Both the position numbers and the translations under genes were made by a program. 13,565 nt of DNA. Source: Clostridiales bacterium. GTDB taxonomy: Bacteria; Bacillota; Clostridia; Christensenellales; CAG-138. The notes under the pieces were generated by a model. The model saw only the letters and a list, made by a program, of their open reading frames with translations. It did no database searches and was not told where the DNA came from. Shown here in pieces: positions 1 to 5,425 of this stretch. How positions within the stretch are numbered: position 1 is the first letter of the stretch; the number at the start of each line of letters is the position of its first letter. The stretch is from positions 1 to 13,565 of the forward strand of contig WRCT01000034.1 in NCBI GenBank assembly GCA_009783775.1. The letters are read 5' to 3'.

Positions 1-144
1 AGATTCCAGATTCCAGATTCCAGATTCCAGATTCCAGATTCCAGATTCCAGATTCCAGATTCCAGATTCCAGATTCCAGATTCCAGATTCCAGATTCCAG
101 ATTCCAGATTCCAGACGCCAGATTCCAGATACCAGATGCCAGAA
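1..144. repeat. Heptanucleotide tandem repeat (AGATTCC)n
   Basis: Sixteen perfect head-to-tail copies of the 7-base unit AGATTCC fill positions 1-112. They are followed by degenerate copies (AGACGCC, AGATTCC, AGATACC, AGATGCC) to about 144. The array begins at the window edge, so its true length is unknown. Perfect units at one end and decayed units at the other suggest recent expansion by slippage. It resembles the short tandemly repeated heptamers known from cyanobacteria. No coding function is evident. Confidence 0.95.
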
Positions 145-176
145 CCGCTCACGCGGGAGTTTTCTTTTCAACCGCG

Positions 177-293
177 AATGGGGCCCACTGATTAAATCGT
201 GAGGTGGAATAGCCGGCCTGCCAAAAGCTCCTATGTTGGGACCATTCTGATGGCCAATCTACCCGCCGAGCGATTTAATCAGGGGTTCCAATG
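177..293 (+). mobile_element. MITE-like element, copy A (109 bp, flanked by AATG)
   Basis: The element proper is 181-289. Its ends form an imperfect 19-bp terminal inverted repeat (16 of 19 by eye) built around CTGATTAAATCG on the left and CGATTTAATCAG on the right. AATG directly flanks it at 177-180 and 290-293, as a 4-bp target duplication would. A second copy of identical length lies inverted at 7207-7315, matching about 97 of 109 positions without gaps. It has no coding capacity, so it is probably non-autonomous, moved by a transposase elsewhere. It lies in the non-coding region upstream of the secreted protein gene at 439. Confidence 0.8.
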
Positions 294-341
294 ACGCGAA
301 TGACCGCGAACATCGCTCACGCGGGGCTGCGCCCGCCAACC

Positions 342-366
342 GTAGGGGCGAACTGTGTTCGCCCGC
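342..366. repeat. Dispersed GTAGGG-type palindrome
   Basis: GTAG is followed by a perfect 8-bp stem, GGGCGAAC (346-353) with GTTCGCCC (357-364), closing on a three-base loop. It belongs to the family also seen at 5398, 8297, 8336 and, with a related core, at 6749, 7592 and 10976. A second small GC hairpin (GCGGG 321-325 with CCCGC 332-336) precedes it. No T-run follows, so a terminator role is unlikely. With the heptamers and the MITE, these account for most of the gene-free stretch 1-438; I see no gene there. Confidence 0.8.
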
Positions 367-376
367 GCAAAACCGC

Positions 377-405
377 TTGCTTTTTTGCCGTATTAGGACT
401 ATATT
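377..405 (+). promoter_or_regulatory. Candidate sigma-A promoter for the secreted protein gene
   Basis: TTGCTT (377-382) and TATATT (400-405) are separated by 17 bases. The -10 matches consensus at 5 of 6 positions and the -35 at 3 of 6. It sits about 33 bases upstream of the start codon at 439, giving a short leader that includes GAGG at about 424-427. Confidence 0.5.
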
Positions 406-438
406 AAAAGTACAAAGAATCATGAGGCGGTTTGCGTA

Positions 439-1401
439 ATGAAAAAAATCCTGTCAATCCTCATAATCTTCGCGCTCCTGCTGGCCTTCGTGCCCCTTGC
501 CGCCGTCTTGGCGGAGGAGGGAGGGGAAAAGCCGACCGTTGACTATTCCGCCTTGCAGACGTTATACGACGACGTAAAGGACTTCAAACCAATTCACGTT
601 TCCAAGGACGGTAAGGATGTGCCGAATGGTGGTTATTATGTAAAAACAATGGTCGACATAATTGCGCTTGAAGATGCGTTGGCGGCAACACTGATCATGC
701 TGACCGAACAAAGTGCCGAGAGCCAAGCGGAAGTTGACAGTACATACGCGATACTGCAAAATGCCGTTGCGACCATTCATACTGCGATAGTAGACCTGAC
801 TTGGTTACAGTTGAATCTGGCGCACGCAGAAGCTTTTCGCAATAGCAAGGTGTTTGAAAAATCTTCCGACGGGCTACAGGCGAGGATAGAGAACGCAATT
901 GCGTATGGTAAGCTGGTAATGGAGAATCCGGACATCATGCAGAGTGAGGTGGAAGAAGTGGGCTGGCAAATCAACTCAATGCACTGCAAATGCGGCATCT
1001 ATGGCGGCCATCCCGACTACGATATTGCTTCGGAACTGCTGGCGCAATATAACGCCATGAGCGCGCTTACAATCGTTGTATCAAAAGACGGCAAGGATGT
1101 GCCGGACGGTGATTACTGGGTGCCGACAGCAGAGGCCAAGAAAGCGCTAGAGGATCTTTGTGCTGATGCGATTGTGATACTTACTGATAACTTTTTGAAT
1201 CATGAGGCTGTCAATGCATTGACTCTCGCGCTTGACGAAGCTTTGGCAGTCATCAAACAGGCTGAGGATAACGCGCCGTACCAGACGGGCGAACCGCTCA
1301 CCGCACTCATATTCGCAGGCACCCTAACCCTGGCCCTTATCGGCTTGACCGTTGCAGTGGCTCGCCGACGGCGATACAACCCAACGTCATTGCGACTCTG
1401 A
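439..1401 (+). CDS. Secreted, membrane-anchored protein with two VSKDGKDVP repeats
   Basis: 320 residues. Residues 1-25 form a signal peptide (MKK, hydrophobic core, AVLA then EE). VSKDGKDVP occurs twice (54-62 and 214-222), each followed by G-x-Y-x-V and a helical stretch rich in alanine and leucine, so the body looks like two related helical-bundle repeats of roughly 160 residues. This is reminiscent of FIVAR-type surface modules, a weak resemblance. A transmembrane helix (about 287-308) and an RRRR stop-transfer patch end the protein, with YQTGE just before the helix. That layout resembles a sortase substrate, but the spacing does not fit LPxTG, so plain membrane anchoring is the safer reading. 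The last codons (TSLRL) fall in a truncated copy of a dispersed CGTCATTGCG repeat. Converges on the BMC operon. Function unknown. Confidence 0.75.
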   Translation: MKKILSILIIFALLLAFVPLAAVLAEEGGEKPTVDYSALQTLYDDVKDFKPIHVSKDGKDVPNGGYYVKTMVDIIALEDALAATLIMLTEQSAESQAEVDSTYAILQNAVATIHTAIVDLTWLQLNLAHAEAFRNSKVFEKSSDGLQARIENAIAYGKLVMENPDIMQSEVEEVGWQINSMHCKCGIYGGHPDYDIASELLAQYNAMSALTIVVSKDGKDVPDGDYWVPTAEAKKALEDLCADAIVILTDNFLNHEAVNALTLALDEALAVIKQAEDNAPYQTGEPLTALIFAGTLTLALIGLTVAVARRRRYNPTSLRL

Positions 1402-1407
1402 TATTAA

Positions 1408-1434
1408 CGTCATTGCGGACTTGATCCGCAATTT
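1408..1434. repeat. Dispersed CGTCATTGCGG palindrome
   Basis: Perfect 8-bp stem ATTGCGGA (1412-1419) with TCCGCAAT (1425-1432) around loop CTTGA, preceded by CGT. Related full copies lie at 7316-7338 and 9393-9418. A truncated copy, CGTCATTGCGA, lies just before it within the end of the upstream gene. The sequence without T-run argues for a repeat element rather than a terminator. Confidence 0.8.
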
Positions 1435-1448
1435 CATCGCAAAACAAT

Positions 1449-1470
1449 AGAGCCCGCATGGGCTCTTTTT
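1449..1470 (+). terminator. Rho-independent terminator, possibly bidirectional
   Basis: Perfect 7-bp stem AGAGCCC (1449-1455) with GGGCTCT (1460-1466), loop GCAT, followed by TTTTT. It lies 48 bases past the stop of the plus-strand gene ending at 1401. Read on the minus strand, the same stem is followed by ATTGTTTT, so it could also end the BMC operon, whose last stop codon is at 1538. Confidence 0.85.
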
Positions 1471-1537
1471 GTGTATTTTTGTGTTTTTCGTGGTTAAGAA
1501 AAAATCCCGCGTGAGCGACCATTCGCACCTTTCGCGG

Positions 1538-2305
1538 TTACCCCCCGTACGTCACAATCGCAACCGACGCCGAGCAGCCGAAACGCTGCGCGCCGGCGGC
1601 CTGGAGTTCTAAAATCTTCTGCGGGGTTGCGATACCGCCGTCGATCTTGATCCCGATCCGCGTGCCGATCTGCGCGCGCACAAAGCGCACGTCCTCCGCC
1701 TCGGCCTTTTTGCCCGTTAAGGCGTTGCTGATCTTGAGATAGGGCGCGCGGCTGCGTTCGATCACGTCCAGCACACGCTTTTTCTCCTCGTCGGAATACA
1801 GCCCTTGCTCATAGATCGCCTTGCACACGACACGGTCGCCCGCCACGTTCAGCATTTCGCAGAGTTCGCGGTAGACCACGTCCCACTGCCCGCTCCTGGC
1901 GGCCACGATATTGAGCGAAAGATCCAGCTCCCTTGCCCCGCTTTGCACGCAATAACGAATCTCCGCGCTCTTGGCAGCCAGTGAGGCAGCCGCGTGCGGA
2001 AAGCCCACGGGCGCGGAAATCAAAACCGAACTGCCCGACACGCGCTGCACAGCGTCCACCACCAGCCAAGGCGTCACGCAGACGTTCGCAAACCCATACT
2101 TCACCGCGTCCCCACAGCCCGCGATTACCTTTTCCCGCGTAATATCGGGATTGAGCAGCGAATGCTCAATCGTCGGCGCGAGATAGGCAAACGGCGCTGC
2201 GACGGGGTTTTCAGTGGACAGGTGACAGGTGACAGGTGACAGTTTTCCTGCCAACTGTCTTTGTATCTGTTCACTTACCAGTTTTGTCAATTGCTCATTC
2301 GTCAT
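1538..2305 (-). CDS. deoC: Divergent deoxyribose-phosphate aldolase-like protein (second DeoC of the BMC operon)
   Basis: 255 residues, class I aldolase of the DeoC family and last gene of the BMC operon. The Schiff-base lysine (K191 in YLKISNAL), the second lysine (K220 in GIKIDGG) and the aspartate of ELDLSLNI (D128) are kept, so catalysis is plausible. The canonical phosphate-site motifs differ: TSTG is replaced by ISNA, GGVRT by GGIAT (arginine lost) and GASS by GCSA. The substrate may therefore differ from deoxyribose-5-phosphate. Residues 3-18 form an amphipathic helix like a BMC encapsulation peptide. It is joined to the barrel by a linker (about 20-34) translated from GGTGACA heptamer repeats. 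AGAGG lies 7 bases before the ATG. The C-terminus is shorter than that of the paralog at 8372-9214. DeoC family is confident; substrate is not. Confidence 0.88.
   Translation of the reverse strand: MTNEQLTKLVSEQIQRQLAGKLSPVTCHLSTENPVAAPFAYLAPTIEHSLLNPDITREKVIAGCGDAVKYGFANVCVTPWLVVDAVQRVSGSSVLISAPVGFPHAAASLAAKSAEIRYCVQSGARELDLSLNIVAARSGQWDVVYRELCEMLNVAGDRVVCKAIYEQGLYSDEEKKRVLDVIERSRAPYLKISNALTGKKAEAEDVRFVRAQIGTRIGIKIDGGIATPQKILELQAAGAQRFGCSASVAIVTYGG
2214..2242. repeat. In-gene heptamer array (GGTGACA)n
   Basis: GTGGACA is followed by three perfect GGTGACA units (2221-2241). The array lies inside the second deoC gene and encodes part of its linker (residues about 22-31, containing SPVTCHLSTE) between the N-terminal helix and the aldolase domain. 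A gain or loss of one 7-base unit would shift the frame. Confidence 0.9.
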
Positions 2306-2324
2306 GCCAAACCTCTAATTTTCC

Positions 2325-2352
2325 ACTGTCAACTGTCAATTGTCAATTGTCC
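2325..2352. repeat. Heptamer array (ACTGTCA/ATTGTCA) at a gene boundary
   Basis: Four period-7 units, ACTGTCA, ACTGTCA, ATTGTCA and ATTGTCC, run across the 37-base gap between the last BMC-P gene and the second deoC. The array supplies the stop codon and final residues (DN) of the BMC-P protein ending at 2343. Confidence 0.85.
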
Positions 2353-2630
2353 ACTACCACTTCACCGAAGGTGAAGTGGTCAATCACGCCAGCGATGACG
2401 CAATTGGAAATAACGTCCTTATCGTTTAGGAGCATTTTGGCTGAGCCGCCCTCGGCATTGATCAGCACACGGTCGCCAATGCCCGCATCCACCGCGTCAA
2501 GCGCGATTTGCTGCTGGCCGGTGCCTGCGCCGGTCTCGTCCAAATACTCAACGATCAGAAGTTTTTTCCCCACATGGGTGCGCTCTTTTATCGTGGAGAC
2601 CACATTCCCCACGACCCGTGCCAAACGCAT
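2343..2630 (-). CDS. eutN: BMC-P shell vertex protein (EutN/CcmL family), third copy
   Basis: 95 residues, the usual EutN/CcmL length. These proteins form pentamers that cap the vertices of the icosahedral shell. The N-terminus (MRLARVVGNVVSTIK) is the family signature, followed by KKLLIVEYLD and a glycine/alanine-rich turn (INAEGGSAKML) before the C-terminal VIDHF strand. The start is 9 bases after the stop of the BMC-H gene ending at 2640. No convincing Shine-Dalgarno is visible (AATCTTTATTT precedes ATG), so translational coupling is likely. Its last codons run into a heptamer array. It is clearly diverged from the other two BMC-P proteins in this operon. Confidence 0.92.
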   Translation of the reverse strand: MRLARVVGNVVSTIKERTHVGKKLLIVEYLDETGAGTGQQQIALDAVDAGIGDRVLINAEGGSAKMLLNDKDVISNCVIAGVIDHFTFGEVVVDN

Positions 2631-2639
2631 AAATAAAGA

Positions 2640-2918
2640 TTAGCCGATCTGGGGCAGAATGCCTTCCACATCGTCGTGCGGACGCGGAATGACGTGCACG
2701 CCGTACAGCTCGCCCACGGCCTTTGCCGCAGCCGCGCCGGCCTCGACGGACGATTTCACCGCGCCGACGTCGCCGCGCACCATCACGGTCACGAGCCCGC
2801 TGCCGACCTGCTCTTTGCCGATCAGCTTCACGTTCGCCGCCTTCACCATCGCGTCAGCCGCTTCCACCGCGCCGATCAAACCGCGCGTTTCCACCATGCC
2901 CAATGCTTGCTTTTCCAT
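2640..2918 (-). CDS. BMC-H hexameric shell protein, second copy
   Basis: 92 residues with a single BMC fold of the PduA/EutM/CcmK type, forming hexamers that tile the shell facets. Family motifs are GMVETRGLIGAVEAADAMVK at the start, the pore loop KEQVGSGLVT (about 35-44) and the ending HVIPRPHDDVE. The small-residue GSG pore resembles that of metabolite-conducting PduA-type hexamers. About 84% identical by eye to the BMC-H at 3209-3487, so the two probably arose by duplication or are kept similar by gene conversion. AAGGAG lies 7 bases before the ATG and overlaps the end of the upstream BMC-P gene, indicating tight coupling. Confidence 0.97.
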   Translation of the reverse strand: MEKQALGMVETRGLIGAVEAADAMVKAANVKLIGKEQVGSGLVTVMVRGDVGAVKSSVEAGAAAAKAVGELYGVHVIPRPHDDVEGILPQIG

Positions 2919-2919
2919 T

Positions 2920-3195
2920 TTAGTTCTCCTTCTTTTCTACGTTAAACTCGTCGATAAACCCTGTGATCGCCACGTCGCAGGCGCAGTATTCCTGCCGGAA
3001 CAGCAGGGAGGCTTCTTTGGACGCGATCCACGTCACAAAATCGCCCGGTCCTGCTTGACGGGTCGCGTCCGCCGCCACGACGAGGTGCTTATCCACGCCA
3101 TTCTCGATGACGCGCATGAGCAGAAGCTTTACGCCCCTAAGCCCCTCGTCCTTGACGGTAGCGACAACCGTTCCCTCGACTCTGCCGACAAACAC
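2920..3195 (-). CDS. eutN: BMC-P shell vertex protein (EutN/CcmL family), second copy
   Basis: 91 residues with the EutN/CcmL signature (FVGRVEGTVVATVKDEGLRG, KLLLMRVIE) and the closing strand ITGFIDEF. It should form pentamers at shell vertices. The start is GTG at 3193-3195, chosen because the family motif begins immediately; only a weak AAGG overlapping the preceding stop codon serves as a ribosome site. It sits between the two near-identical BMC-H genes, giving the order H-P-H-P. Unlike the other two BMC-P proteins it carries two close cysteines (EYCACD, about 69-74), of unknown meaning. Confidence 0.92.
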   Translation of the reverse strand: MFVGRVEGTVVATVKDEGLRGVKLLLMRVIENGVDKHLVVAADATRQAGPGDFVTWIASKEASLLFRQEYCACDVAITGFIDEFNVEKKEN

Positions 3196-3208
3196 GGTCT
3201 ATTCTGCC

Positions 3209-3487
3209 TTATTCGGCAACCTGCGGGACAATGCCCTCCACGTCCGTATGTGGGCGCGGAATGACGTGCACACCGTACAGTTCGCCGACCCGGCTCGCTG
3301 CGGCGGAACCCGCCTCAACGGCCGCTTTCACAGCGCCGACATCGCCGCGCACCATGACGGTCACGAGTCCGCTGCCGACCTGCTCCCGACCGGCCAGACG
3401 GACATTCGCCGCCTTCACCATCGCGTCTGCGGCTTCGATCGCGCCGATCAGACCACGCGTTTCCACCATTCCCAATGCTTCTTTCAT
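3209..3487 (-). CDS. BMC-H hexameric shell protein, first copy
   Basis: 92 residues, a canonical single-domain BMC shell protein. The sequence shows GMVETRGLIGAIEAADAMVK, the pore loop REQVGSGLVTVMVRG, and the C-terminal HVIPRPHTDVEGIVPQ. It should assemble as hexamers with a small GSG-lined pore on the facets. GGAGAA lies upstream of the ATG in a 28-base gap after the BMC-T stop codon. Very close to the BMC-H at 2640-2918; differences are conservative or lie at the C-terminal end. Functional separation of the two cannot be judged from sequence. Confidence 0.97.
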   Translation of the reverse strand: MKEALGMVETRGLIGAIEAADAMVKAANVRLAGREQVGSGLVTVMVRGDVGAVKAAVEAGSAAASRVGELYGVHVIPRPHTDVEGIVPQVAE

Positions 3488-3515
3488 TTTCCTGTTCTCC
3501 TATCTTTGTGATATT

Positions 3516-4061
3516 TTATAGTAGCGCATTTATGAGATCGGGGTGAGGGGACGGTATGATCACAGACCGTGCCAACATTCCCGCTACCTCCGGGATAACT
3601 TCCGCTGCGGCAACCGCCGCGCGTACAGCGGCGACCTCGCCGGTGAGCAATACAAAGGATTTCCCGCCCAGGCCACGGCCCAGGCGCACCTCGATCAAAT
3701 CCACCTCGGCGGCCTTCACGCAGCAGTCCGCGCACTGAATTGCGGCGGCCAGGGAGAAGGTCTCCAGAATGCCGATCGCGGTGATGTGCTCCACCCAGCT
3801 TGCGGCCGCAATGGCGGCGATGGCCTTCTCGTGCACGTTGGGGATTACAAAGCTGTCGACCAGCATGGTCTCGGTACAGGCCACACCGGCCTCCACCGCG
3901 TGCCGGACCGCCGCCACCTCGCCGCTCACGCAGACGATGTACTTGCCCGCGCAAACCGACTGCGCCAGCACCAAATCCACCTGCGCGGCCTTGAGCATGG
4001 CGTCGCCGCCCTCAATACCGGCGGGAATGGACAGGGTCTCGATCAATCCAAGTGCATACAT
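3516..4061 (-). CDS. pduT: PduT-like tandem-domain BMC-T shell protein with pore cysteine
   Basis: 181 residues containing two BMC domains (about 1-90 and 92-181), the BMC-T layout that forms pseudohexameric trimers. The first-domain pore loop reads SVCAGKYIVC, placing C37 where PduT carries the cysteine (C38) that binds a [4Fe-4S] cluster at the trimer axis. The second domain has a glycine-rich loop (GRGLGGKSF) without cysteine. PduT is thought to move electrons across the shell and to work with PduS, and here the PduS-like gene is directly upstream, ending only 4 bases before. GGAGG lies 9 bases before the ATG, inside the upstream gene's last codons. BMC-T family is certain; the cluster is inferred from the cysteine. 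Confidence 0.93.
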   Translation of the reverse strand: MYALGLIETLSIPAGIEGGDAMLKAAQVDLVLAQSVCAGKYIVCVSGEVAAVRHAVEAGVACTETMLVDSFVIPNVHEKAIAAIAAASWVEHITAIGILETFSLAAAIQCADCCVKAAEVDLIEVRLGRGLGGKSFVLLTGEVAAVRAAVAAAEVIPEVAGMLARSVIIPSPHPDLINALL

Positions 4062-4065
4062 AAGG

Positions 4066-5388
4066 TCAAGCCTCCAAAGTAATACTGTCTGAAGAAATGC
4101 GCGTCACGCGGCCCGAGATCGACGCGTGCACATTCGCGCCCAGCTTGCCCTCGGGAATCGCCGCGATCAGATCGCCCGCGTGCACGCTCGCGCCCTCAAT
4201 TACGACCGGTTCGGACGGGGCGCCGATGTGCTGGCGCAGCGGGATCGTTACGCGGCTCACGGCGGGTGCGGTTTTGATCGGCGCGGGCACATCATAGGGC
4301 TTTAAGCCCATGCGCGCGATCATGCGGGCCACGGGCACTTTCTTGAGCTCCAGCGCGGAATCGGGCCGAATCTCCGTCTCCGGCTCGGGGCGCACGCCCT
4401 GGCGGCCCAGTTCGGCTTTCAGCTCCGTCATAAACTCGGAGGGGTGCAGGCCGAAGTTGCAGGAATAATAGGTGCAGAGCCCGCAGGAACTGCAGGCGAG
4501 AATCGCGTTCGGGTCGCCCAGCAGGCTGCCGATGCCCTGCGCCACGGCGCGCATGGCCTTGTGGGGCTGCACGCCCAGGCCGAGCGCATTGCGCGGGCAG
4601 AGCTGCGAGCATTGCGAGCACTGGCAGCACACCGCCTTGGCCAGCGCGAGCTGCCGTTGTTTGGGCACGGAGCGCAGGCGCACATAGGGGTGGCCGCTCG
4701 GGAACAAGATCAGCCCGCCGTCGGTCTTGGTGATGGGCTTGTGATAGTCCTGCGTCAGATAGCCCATGCAGGGCCCGCCGACCAGCAGGGTGTAATCGCC
4801 GCCCGCGGGCGCACCCGCCCAAGCCAAAAGCTCCGCCGCGTCGGTGCCGATCGGCACCTCATAGGTGGCGGGGTTCTCCACACAGCCGGTGACGGTGACA
4901 AACTTTTTCGTGACGGGCACTTGCTGCGCCGCCAGCGCGACATTCACCAGCGTGTTGACGTTTTGCACCACCACGCCCACGTCTGCGGGCAGTTTGCCCG
5001 TGGGCACGACGCGTTTGGTCACGTCGTAAATTAAGGACTTCTCGTCTCCGGCGGGGTAGTAGCTTTCCATCTCGTGGATACGAATGCCCGGGTAGCTTGG
5101 GGTGATCTTGCGCAGGGCGTCCACCGCGTCATGATAATGCGCCTTGAGTGCGACCACGCCGCTGACCGCGCCCGTGCTTTCCATAGCAAGCGCCAGCCCG
5201 CGCAGCAACAGCTCGGGTTGGTTTGCCATGAGCTGCTGGTCCGTGCGCAGCAGGGGCTCGCACTCCGCGCCGTTCGCGATTACCGTGTCGGCCTTGGCCG
5301 CCAGCTTGATGTGCGTGGGAAAACCCGCGCCGCCCGCGCCAACGACACCCGCGTCCTTTATGCTGTTGAGGATAGTCTCCCTTGCCAT
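4066..5388 (-). CDS. pduS: PduS/RnfC-like flavin and iron-sulfur oxidoreductase
   Basis: 440 residues. The N-terminus holds the glycine-rich VVGAGGAGFPTHIKL motif (15-29) and NGAECEP (39-45), typical of the RnfC/NuoF-type FMN/NADH-binding region. Two ferredoxin-like clusters follow: CX2CX2CX3CP at C254, C257, C260, C264 and CX2CX2CX4C at C299, C302, C305, C310. A C-terminal region (about 385-440) resembles the barrel-sandwich/SLBB-type end of PduS. In Pdu compartments PduS is a cobalamin reductase, but no B12-dependent enzyme is present here. A role in oxidising NADH made by the aldehyde dehydrogenase and passing electrons to the adjacent PduT-like pore is more likely (inference). A GC palindrome fills the 37-base upstream gap, and only a weak GGTGA precedes the ATG. 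Confidence 0.92.
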   Translation of the reverse strand: MARETILNSIKDAGVVGAGGAGFPTHIKLAAKADTVIANGAECEPLLRTDQQLMANQPELLLRGLALAMESTGAVSGVVALKAHYHDAVDALRKITPSYPGIRIHEMESYYPAGDEKSLIYDVTKRVVPTGKLPADVGVVVQNVNTLVNVALAAQQVPVTKKFVTVTGCVENPATYEVPIGTDAAELLAWAGAPAGGDYTLLVGGPCMGYLTQDYHKPITKTDGGLILFPSGHPYVRLRSVPKQRQLALAKAVCCQCSQCSQLCPRNALGLGVQPHKAMRAVAQGIGSLLGDPNAILACSSCGLCTYYSCNFGLHPSEFMTELKAELGRQGVRPEPETEIRPDSALELKKVPVARMIARMGLKPYDVPAPIKTAPAVSRVTIPLRQHIGAPSEPVVIEGASVHAGDLIAAIPEGKLGANVHASISGRVTRISSDSITLEA

Positions 5389-5397
5389 AAGTTCACC

Positions 5398-5421
5398 GTA
5401 GGGGCGGGGTCAGCCCGCCCG
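5398..5421. repeat. Dispersed GTAGGG-type palindrome between ALDH and PduS-like genes
   Basis: GTAG is followed by stem GGGCGGG (5402-5408) with CCCGCCC (5414-5420) around loop GTCAG. It occupies most of the 37-base intergenic gap. In the mRNA it would fold a strong hairpin just before the PduS-like start and could lower its translation relative to the upstream gene. Confidence 0.8.
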
Positions 5422-5425
5422 CTCC

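Noticed and set aside
1..144. Possible CRISPR array
   Set aside because: The repeat is a direct 7-base tandem with no spacers; CRISPR repeats are longer and separated by unique spacers.
272..285. Phage attachment site (shared with copy B)
   Set aside because: The shared sequence is the terminal inverted repeat of the MITE-like element; no integrase gene is present in the window.
1396..1434. Terminator at the ATTGCGGA/TCCGCAAT hairpin
   Set aside because: No T-run follows and the same hairpin recurs as a dispersed repeat; the real terminator is 15 bases further on.
2236..3511. Long plus-strand open frames opposite the shell genes
   Set aside because: They are antisense shadows of clear BMC-H/BMC-P genes, with low-complexity Ser/Thr/Pro or Arg/His composition and no plausible starts.
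4066..5388. B12-dependent propanediol or ethanolamine compartment
   Set aside because: PduS, PduT, PduL and EutN-like genes suggested it, but no diol dehydratase, ethanolamine lyase, reactivase or cobalamin adenosyltransferase is present; DeoC is the signature enzyme.
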